Source: Bacteroidia bacterium (GTDB lineage: Bacteria; Bacteroidota; Bacteroidia; NS11-12g; UBA9320). From it: a stretch of 8,016 nt of DNA. A program made the position numbers and the translations under genes. Within the stretch, counting starts at the first letter, position 1. Each line of letters begins with the position of its first letter. A model generated the notes under the pieces. The model saw only the letters and a program-made list of their open reading frames with translations, did not search any database and had not been told where the DNA came from. The stretch covers positions 1 through 8,016 of the forward strand of contig JABDQY010000104.1 of assembly GCA_013042025.1 (NCBI GenBank), written 5' to 3'. Below are positions 1 through 4,991 of this stretch, in pieces.

Positions 1-802
1 CATCAGTACTGAATGCTATTGCTTCTTTCTGAGAAAAATGTCCAAAGTCAAATGTGGTATGAGTACCACTAAAAAAATCATCCCCAAGTTCTCCAGCTTC
101 AAACAAGTGCATTTTGCCACTGGAGAGAAGAATAAGCTCCTTTCCCACATAGGAATAATCAGCGGCCGTTATCCATTCGAACTCCTTTGCTGAACCTGGG
201 AATTGAAAGCTATCTTTCAATCGAGCATTGTACGAGCCGGCGGCATCTGGTAATACATACATATAACACCAACCATCAAATGGATTTGTTCTGTTCTTTG
301 TGAATAGATATAAGCTGTCTTCATACCAAATCATTGCTTCACAATCAAAATTTAGTAGATTAGATGAAGGGGGAAAGGCACTTTGGTTTTCATAAATAAA
401 TTGAATTGTATCAGCATTCATAGTATCACCAGCAAGCTCAGGATTCCCAACCTTATAGATTGCTAAATTGCTTCTATTGTTATCATTATTTCCAAAGTCC
501 CCAATGTATAGATTTCCGCTTTTATCTTGTGCTAAGTCTTCCCAATCAACGTTTGAGGCATTTCTAACTATAATCTCATTAGCAATTTTGCTAATGGTAT
601 CATATCTATAAATTGATGCTGCATTTCCTCCATCATTAATAAAATAAAAGGTATTACTAGAATAAGCGACCATTCCACTATTCTCGTTTAACACAGCAGG
701 CAATGTCTCCAAAGTTTGAATAGTTTGTGCTGCAACGCTTGAAGCTAAGAGCATCGATATAAACCCAATATATCCTTTTAAAAGTCTCGTAAACACTTTC
801 AA
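1..802 (-). CDS. Secreted beta-propeller-like protein, N-terminal part (runs off the left edge)
   Basis: The frame is open from 802 to the window edge, giving 267 codons with the C-terminus missing. I place the start at the TTG at 802-800. It gives a good signal peptide, MKVFTRLLKG then a hydrophobic stretch to VAAQ at residues 23-26, with likely cleavage after Gln26. A TAG lies three codons upstream and there is no nearby ATG. GTG at 796 is the alternative; ATG at 754 would leave only a stub of the signal. The mature part has features of extracellular NHL/SdiA-regulated-type propellers: ENSGM near residue 40, FINDGGN near 54-60, NVDWEDLAQDKSGNLYIGDF near 84-103, LYLFTKN near 164-170 and SQKEAIAF near 257-264. 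Repeated short beta-strand patterns fit blades. Secreted proteins of this sort in Bacteroidota often carry a C-terminal type IX secretion tail, which cannot be seen here. No catalytic motif is recognised, and substrate and role are unknown. It is divergent from rsmI. Confidence 0.8.
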   Translation of the reverse strand, partial: MKVFTRLLKGYIGFISMLLASSVAAQTIQTLETLPAVLNENSGMVAYSSNTFYFINDGGNAASIYRYDTISKIANEIIVRNASNVDWEDLAQDKSGNLYIGDFGNNDNNRSNLAIYKVGNPELAGDTMNADTIQFIYENQSAFPPSSNLLNFDCEAMIWYEDSLYLFTKNRTNPFDGWCYMYVLPDAAGSYNARLKDSFQFPGSAKEFEWITAADYSYVGKELILLSSGKMHLFEAGELGDDFFSGTHTTFDFGHFSQKEAIAFSTD

Positions 803-825
803 TATTACCTATTTTTGCTCGAATT
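803..825. promoter_or_regulatory. 23-bp divergent intergenic region with a Bacteroidota-type -7 element
   Basis: Only 23 bp separate the two divergent starts, so each promoter must overlap the other gene or its 5' end. On the plus strand, TATTTTTG at 810-817 matches the Bacteroidota -7 consensus TAnnTTTG exactly. No matching -33 TTTG/TTG is visible about 20 bp upstream. If used, transcription of rsmI would start within a few bases of its TTG at 826, giving a leaderless or nearly leaderless message. On the minus strand a weaker TACCTTG (complement of 832-838), with TTGG (complement of 859-862) 20 bp upstream of it, could serve the propeller gene. Both assignments are inferences from short motifs. 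Confidence 0.3.
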
Positions 826-1509
826 TTGATACAAGGTAAATTATACATAGTACCAACTCCAATAGGAAATTTAGGAGACATCACATACAGAGCTGTTGAA
901 GTGCTCGGAAGTGTTGATGCTATTTTAGCCGAGGACACTAGGCAAACTAAAAAGCTGTTGGACCACTATCAAATTAGCAAAAAACTAGTAGCCTTTCATC
1001 AGCATAATGAACATAAAAATCTTCAAACTGTAATAGACAAAATAAAAGGAGGAGAAACGTTTGCTGTGTGTTCTGATGCCGGTATGCCTGGCATATCTGA
1101 CCCTGGATTTCTACTTATTCGTGAAGCAATTTATAATGATATTGAAGTAATAACTTTACCAGGTGCAGTAGCTGCAATTGTAGCTTTAGTTTCTTCTGGA
1201 TTACCTTGCGACACCTTTGTATATGAAGGTTTTCTTCCTCATAAAAAGGGAAAACAGACTAAAATTCTAAACTTACTTGAAGAAAAAAGAACAACAATAT
1301 TCTATGAAAGTCCTCATCGTATTGTAAAAACCCTTAACATGATAAAAGAGCTTTTAGGTGAAGACAGAGTTGTTGCTGTTGGAAGAGAGCTCACTAAAAA
1401 ATTTGAAGAAAATATTAAAGGACCCGTTTCAGAAATTGCAGACCACTTTATAAAGAATGAACCAAAGGGAGAATTTGTCCTTCTAGTTGCTGGTTATGAT
1501 TCAAAATAG
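826..1509 (+). CDS. rsmI: 16S rRNA (cytidine(1402)-2'-O)-methyltransferase RsmI
   Basis: RsmI is a cytoplasmic SAM-dependent enzyme that methylates the ribose of C1402 in the decoding centre of 16S rRNA, tuning start-codon selection and fidelity. The 227-residue product has the tetrapyrrole-methylase fold signatures in order: GKLYIVPTPIGNLGDIT at 4-20, AEDTRQTKKLLDHY at 35-48, FHQHNE at 58-62, SDAGMPGISDPG at 83-94, the LPGAVAAIVAL segment at 111-121, EGFLPHKKGKQ at 134-144, FYESPHR at 159-165 and GRELTKKFEE at 186-195. Escherichia coli RsmI is about 60 residues longer; this one stops after the methylase domain and lacks the C-terminal extension, as I believe is usual in this phylum. The start is TTG at 826. 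The family N-terminus begins immediately after it, and upstream the frame has no ATG before the TAA at 790. It is the first gene of a four-gene plus-strand cluster, and its last 14 bases overlap lnt. Confidence 0.95.
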   Translation: MIQGKLYIVPTPIGNLGDITYRAVEVLGSVDAILAEDTRQTKKLLDHYQISKKLVAFHQHNEHKNLQTVIDKIKGGETFAVCSDAGMPGISDPGFLLIREAIYNDIEVITLPGAVAAIVALVSSGLPCDTFVYEGFLPHKKGKQTKILNLLEEKRTTIFYESPHRIVKTLNMIKELLGEDRVVAVGRELTKKFEENIKGPVSEIADHFIKNEPKGEFVLLVAGYDSK

Positions 1510-3082
1510 AAAACTAAAATTAGCACTTTTAACGCTGCTTCCAGGATTATTATTCTGGTTGGCATGGCCACCACGAGACTTCTTCTTTCTCAGTTTCATT
1601 GCATTTGTTCCTTTGTTTATTTTAGAAAATGAAACAAATGGAAGAAAAAGAGAAGGTTGGCTGATATATGCAGCTCTTTTAATATGGAATATCTTGACCA
1701 CATGGTGGGTTTGGCACGCACAGGCAGAAGCAAGTATCTTTATGATGCTGGCAAATGCATTCTTAATGTATCTTCCTTGGTATGGATATCGAAAAGCTCG
1801 TAAACACTTCGGCGATAGCAGAGCCTTATTTGTTTTCATAACTCTATGGTTATCATTTGAATACCTGCACCTTAGCTGGGAATTGACTTGGCCTTGGCTG
1901 ACTTTAGGAAACGTATTTAGTAAACACAATTTTACAGTTCAATGGTATGAAATTACTGGAGCATTAGGAGGCAGTTTGTGGGTATTATTGCTCAATGTTT
2001 CTTTATACAAAGGATGGCAAAAAGGATTGGCTATTAACTGGTTAAAACCTGCTTTGCTTCTGGCCATACCAATTTTAATTTCATTTGTCTTTGGTTTCTT
2101 AAACTCTCAAGTTTCGTATGCCAAATTTGAAACGTTTGAAACCATTATCGTTCAACCAAATATAGATCCTTACAATGACAAGTTTACTCCTGGTGAAGAA
2201 GTGAAGAATTTAGTTCATATGCTAGGTTTAGCAGAAAAAGAAATCACGGCAAAGACTAGATATGTAATTCTTCCCGAAACAGCCGTCGTGGAATACGTAG
2301 ACGAGGATAACAGCAAAGCTTTTAAGAGCATCAAAGTGTTAAAGCAATTTGTTAAACAACATCCTAACATTCACCTCATAACTGGAATTTCAACCTATAA
2401 CTTCTACGATAAGAATGAACCTAGAAGTCCAACCGCCAGAGAAACTCCAAGCGGCCAATTTTATGAAAGCTACAACACTGCCATGGAGGTTGATAGTGCT
2501 GGGAATATAGACTACTATCATAAATCAAAATTGGTTCCAGGTGCGGAAAAGATGCCTTATCCAAAACTCTTTGGGTTTCTAGAATATTTCAGCTTAGATA
2601 TGGGCGGTATATCAGGTAGTTTAGGAAGTGATAAAGAAGCTAAAGTATTTGAAGCAGGTAATAAACCAGATCTTGCTCCTCTAATATGTTACGAAAGTGT
2701 ATTTCCAGGATATGTTGCGGATTTTGTAAATAAAGGGGCTGAAATTCTTTTAGTTATTACCAATGATGGTTGGTGGAAAGATACTGATGGATACAAACAA
2801 CACATGTATTACGCTTCATTGCGAGCAATTGAAAACAGAAGAGAGGTAATTAGAAGTGCAAACACCGGAATTAGTTGTAGAATAACCCGAAAGGGCAAAA
2901 TAATTGAACGAACAAATTGGTGGGAAGAAAGTGTCATTAAAGTTCAAACAAACAACCATGCTAAGATGACTGTTTATTCTAAGCTGGGTGACTACATTGG
3001 GAGAATAGCAAGCTTTATCGGTATTTTCTACATTCTTGGCATATTTGTAAAAAGCCGAATTAAAAATGAAATTTCAAGTTAA
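1496..3082 (+). CDS. lnt: Apolipoprotein N-acyltransferase Lnt
   Basis: Lnt is an inner-membrane enzyme that adds a third acyl chain, taken from phospholipid, to the N-terminal diacylglyceryl-cysteine of lipoproteins, the last step of their maturation. Reading from the ATG at 1496 gives 528 residues, close to the E. coli length. About seven hydrophobic segments precede a periplasmic nitrilase-like domain (roughly residues 215-480), and a last membrane helix lies near 505-520. The Glu-Lys-Cys triad is present: Glu261 in ILPET, Lys343 in YYHKSKLVP, and Cys398 in LICYESVFP, with Glu400 after the cysteine. The loop after the lysine reads PGAEKMPYP rather than the proteobacterial PFGEYVP form. ATG 1496 is chosen over an in-frame TTG at 1487, which would add only three residues. 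The gene overlaps rsmI by 14 bp and lipB by 17 bp, consistent with one transcript and coupled translation. The M49 peptidase encoded at 4992-7043 has a lipobox and would be a client of this pathway. Confidence 0.95.
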   Translation: MIQNRKLKLALLTLLPGLLFWLAWPPRDFFFLSFIAFVPLFILENETNGRKREGWLIYAALLIWNILTTWWVWHAQAEASIFMMLANAFLMYLPWYGYRKARKHFGDSRALFVFITLWLSFEYLHLSWELTWPWLTLGNVFSKHNFTVQWYEITGALGGSLWVLLLNVSLYKGWQKGLAINWLKPALLLAIPILISFVFGFLNSQVSYAKFETFETIIVQPNIDPYNDKFTPGEEVKNLVHMLGLAEKEITAKTRYVILPETAVVEYVDEDNSKAFKSIKVLKQFVKQHPNIHLITGISTYNFYDKNEPRSPTARETPSGQFYESYNTAMEVDSAGNIDYYHKSKLVPGAEKMPYPKLFGFLEYFSLDMGGISGSLGSDKEAKVFEAGNKPDLAPLICYESVFPGYVADFVNKGAEILLVITNDGWWKDTDGYKQHMYYASLRAIENRREVIRSANTGISCRITRKGKIIERTNWWEESVIKVQTNNHAKMTVYSKLGDYIGRIASFIGIFYILGIFVKSRIKNEISS

Positions 3083-3722
3083 GAACATCGGATTAATTGG
3101 CTATCAAGATGGATTAGAGTTTCAAGAGGAAATTCATAAAAAAGTTCTTGAAAAGGGAGAGGATACAATAATTCTTTGTGAGCATCCTCATGTATACACA
3201 TTTGGTAAAAGTGCAGATAGAAACAACCTACTTATTTCCAAAAACTTTCTTGAAAACATAGATGCCGAAGTTTTTGAAACTGAACGTGGTGGAGATATAA
3301 CCTATCACGGACCCGGACAACTGGTGGGATATCCTATTATCAACCTAAGAAATCATGGTGTGGGGGTTAAAAAATATGTTGAAATATTAGAATCTTCGTT
3401 AATTAAAGCACTTTCTCAATTTGAAATTGAAGCTTTTCAGATAAATGGCTTAACAGGGATTTGGGTTGGAACAGAAAATGAAATAAAAAGAAAAATTGGT
3501 GCAATAGGCATACGTGTAAAAGAGGGAGTTAGCATGCACGGATTTGCTTTAAATGTTTCAACAAACCTCAAGTATTTCAACCACATTGTTCCTTGCGGAA
3601 TAACAGATAAGCAAGTGACGTCAATTGAGCGTGAAGTAGGCAACATATCAATAGCCGAATTCTCCAAGCAATTTATCTTACAATTTGAAAAGCAATGGAA
3701 GAATGTACTAGCTTTGCACTAA
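3066..3722 (+). CDS. lipB: Lipoyl(octanoyl) transferase LipB
   Basis: LipB is a cytoplasmic enzyme that moves the octanoyl group from acyl carrier protein to the lysine of lipoyl domains (2-oxoacid dehydrogenases, glycine cleavage H protein). LipA then inserts sulfur. The product has 218 residues. The family signature RGGDITYHGPGQLVGYPI lies at 74-91. The catalytic pair is Lys143 in KRKIGAIG and Cys177 in VPCGITD, 34 residues apart as in E. coli LipB (Lys135/Cys169). The conserved MHGFALNV is at 157-164. Length and ends are normal for the family. The ATG at 3066 lies inside the last codons of lnt (17-bp overlap), which suggests translational coupling. Only 12 bp separate it from the next gene. 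No lipA is in the window. Confidence 0.96.
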   Translation: MKFQVKNIGLIGYQDGLEFQEEIHKKVLEKGEDTIILCEHPHVYTFGKSADRNNLLISKNFLENIDAEVFETERGGDITYHGPGQLVGYPIINLRNHGVGVKKYVEILESSLIKALSQFEIEAFQINGLTGIWVGTENEIKRKIGAIGIRVKEGVSMHGFALNVSTNLKYFNHIVPCGITDKQVTSIEREVGNISIAEFSKQFILQFEKQWKNVLALH

Positions 3723-3734
3723 TTAATTACAATC

Positions 3735-4127
3735 ATGGACTTTCTTAAAAAAATACTTCTCTGGATCATTGGGTTATCTATTACTGCAGGCGTAATCATC
3801 GTTTTATTTGCTCTTTACGCAAATTTTAGTGATGGTAAGAGAGCAGGTGAGGTAATTAAAATCAGTAAAAAAGGCTACATCTTTAAAACATACGAAGGAC
3901 AGCTTAACACTGGAGGATTTGGAGATATGGACGGAGATATAACCTCTAGTATTTGGCATTTTTCGGTTAAGAGGGATAACCAAGAAGTATTGGACCAATT
4001 GGACAATGCTATTGATGGTGGTTATAGAGTTAAACTGTACTACGACGAGAAATACATCAAGGTACCTTTTCTAGGTGAAACTAAATACTTTGTCACCAAA
4101 GTGGAAAAAGTCACCATGTCAAAGTAA
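3735..4127 (+). CDS. Membrane-anchored conserved hypothetical protein (130 aa)
   Basis: Function unknown. The N-terminus is short and basic (MDFLKK), followed by one transmembrane segment at about residues 7-29. A soluble domain of about 100 residues follows. Its most distinctive parts are SDGKRAGEVIKISKKGYIFK at 32-51, TYEGQLN at 52-58 and YYDEKYIKVPFLGETKYFV at 102-120, which give a mostly beta-strand pattern. I recall similar small proteins with the motif 'G.RAG.V...S.KG..FKT.EGQLN' in many Bacteroidota, but I cannot name a characterised member. The hydrophobic segment has no lipobox or clear cleavage site, so it is probably an anchor with the domain outside the cytoplasm. It starts 12 bp after lipB and is probably cotranscribed. 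Its last 9 bases overlap the 3' end of ung on the other strand; its TAA stop is read there as a leucine codon. Confidence 0.85.
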   Translation: MDFLKKILLWIIGLSITAGVIIVLFALYANFSDGKRAGEVIKISKKGYIFKTYEGQLNTGGFGDMDGDITSSIWHFSVKRDNQEVLDQLDNAIDGGYRVKLYYDEKYIKVPFLGETKYFVTKVEKVTMSK

Positions 4128-4793
4128 ATCCCATTTAATTGGGTTCTTCAAATAATCATTGGCTTTACTAAAAGGTCTACTTCCAAAAAATCCAGCCTTA
4201 CCACCAGCATAGATTTCAGCTGCAGGATGTGGTGCTTCTAATACTAAATGTCTCTTTTCATCAATTAAACCTTTTTTGCTTTTAGCATAAGCTCCCCAAA
4301 GAATAAAAACTACTCCATTTTTTTTATCAGAGATGGTTTTCATAACAGCATCGGTAAACATTTCCCATCCCTTTGCTTTGTGGCTTGCAGGACTTTTTTG
4401 CTCTACTGTTAATATTGAATTGAGTAAAAACACTCCTTGTTTAGCCCATTTCGAAAGATTTCCGCTTGATGGAATTTCACATCCAATATCTGCATGTAAT
4501 TCTTTAAATATATTTCGCAGTGATGGTGGTATTCGAGTTCCATCCGTAACAGAAAAACATAATCCGTGAGCTTCACCTTCACCATGATATGGATCTTGAC
4601 CAAGAATTACCACTTTAACTTCTTCAAAAGGAGTTAGATCAAATGCATTAAATATTTCATTACCAGGAGGATAGATAATTGCTCCTTTCGTTTTCCTCTG
4701 TTTAAGAAATTGTGTTAGATTCTGAAAATAACTCGAATCAAATTCTTGCTTTAATTCTTTTCTCCAAGAAGGATGAATAGTGACATCAGACAT
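4119..4793 (-). CDS. ung: Uracil-DNA glycosylase, family 1
   Basis: Ung is a cytoplasmic base-excision repair enzyme that removes uracil from DNA arising from cytosine deamination or dUTP incorporation. The 224-residue product is normal in length. It shows the family 1 water-activating motif GQDPYH at 65-70 with catalytic Asp67, LCFSV at 78-82, FLLNSILTVE at 122-131 with ASHKAKGWEMF at 136-146, and VFILWGAYAK at 162-171. The C-terminal histidine motif is APHPAAEIYAGGKAGFFGSR at 187-206, with His189 in the catalytic position. E. coli has HPSPLSA here, so the serine after His-Pro is alanine and the loop is a few residues longer before GFFG. The ATG at 4793 overlaps the stop of an upstream 46-codon gene by one base (TAATG) and has a good ribosome binding site. 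The 3' end overlaps the convergent hypothetical gene by 9 bp. Confidence 0.95.
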   Translation of the reverse strand: MSDVTIHPSWRKELKQEFDSSYFQNLTQFLKQRKTKGAIIYPPGNEIFNAFDLTPFEEVKVVILGQDPYHGEGEAHGLCFSVTDGTRIPPSLRNIFKELHADIGCEIPSSGNLSKWAKQGVFLLNSILTVEQKSPASHKAKGWEMFTDAVMKTISDKKNGVVFILWGAYAKSKKGLIDEKRHLVLEAPHPAAEIYAGGKAGFFGSRPFSKANDYLKNPIKWDLL

Positions 4794-4933
4794 TATTCCA
4801 TACCCCTTAGTTTAATGTCTTTGTTATAAGGACTATTTGGTACAACATACTTTTGATACATCCAAATAGCACTACCAATAAAGGCAATTAAAAAAAATAT
4901 TAGAATTACCAATTTGGCCCATTTACTCTTCAT
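4793..4933 (-). CDS. Small single-span membrane protein (46 aa), coupled to ung
   Basis: The ATG at 4933-4931 opens 46 codons ending in TAA at 4795-4793. The product begins with a basic stretch, MKSKWAK, then one hydrophobic helix at about residues 8-24 (LVILIFFLIAFIGSAIW), then a polar tail containing YQKYVVPNSPYNKDIK. The positive-inside rule suggests that the N-terminus is cytoplasmic and the tail of about 20 residues is outside. The last base of the stop codon is the first base of the ung start (TAATG), a classic termination-reinitiation overlap, and the ung ribosome binding site lies within its last codons. This arrangement, the amphipathic layout and the clean ATG support a real gene. 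It belongs to no family I recognise. The gap of 58 bp to the upstream peptidase gene could hold its promoter, but no clear TAnnTTTG element is visible there. Confidence 0.65.
   Translation of the reverse strand: MKSKWAKLVILIFFLIAFIGSAIWMYQKYVVPNSPYNKDIKLRGME
4803..4808 (-). promoter_or_regulatory. Ribosome binding site of ung
   Basis: AAGGGG on the minus strand ends 9 bases before the ung ATG, a good Shine-Dalgarno position. The other genes in this window have no such purine run. It lies inside codons near the end of the small upstream gene, which fits a reinitiation arrangement and supports the ATG at 4793 as the ung start. Confidence 0.5.
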
Positions 4934-4991
4934 CGCAGAACATTGTAATTAACGATTTAAAAAATCATCAACTCCCATTTCATATTTAAGC

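Noticed and set aside
678..938. Minus-strand open frame of 86 codons spanning the rsmI 5' end
   Set aside because: It crosses the conserved rsmI N-terminus and is out of frame with the signal-peptide-bearing gene on the same strand, and its product has no recognisable features.
1487..1495. TTG at 1487 as the lnt start
   Set aside because: It adds only three residues before a normal ATG at 1496, which leaves a typical basic, then hydrophobic N-terminus.
1501..1929. Minus-strand open frame of 142 codons inside lnt
   Set aside because: It is antisense to the conserved membrane-helix region of lnt; its composition looks like a complement of hydrophobic codons and it has no motif.
3735..4127. 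Labelling the 130-aa protein a 6-phosphogluconate dehydrogenase
   Set aside because: I recall this label on similar short proteins in the phylum, but the sequence has no nucleotide-binding fold or catalytic motif and is far too short.
4130..4143. CCCATTTAATTGGG palindrome-like sequence near the convergent gene ends, considered as a bidirectional terminator
   Set aside because: Only four base pairs form, no T-tract follows, and it lies within ung codons.
4333..4603. Open frames on both strands inside ung
   Set aside because: Both are shadows of the well-conserved ung frame and have no independent support.
4954..4966. GATTT-AAA-AAATC hairpin after the peptidase gene, considered as its terminator
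   Set aside because: The stem is five pairs with one G-C, the loop is three bases and no U-tract follows, so it is too weak to call.
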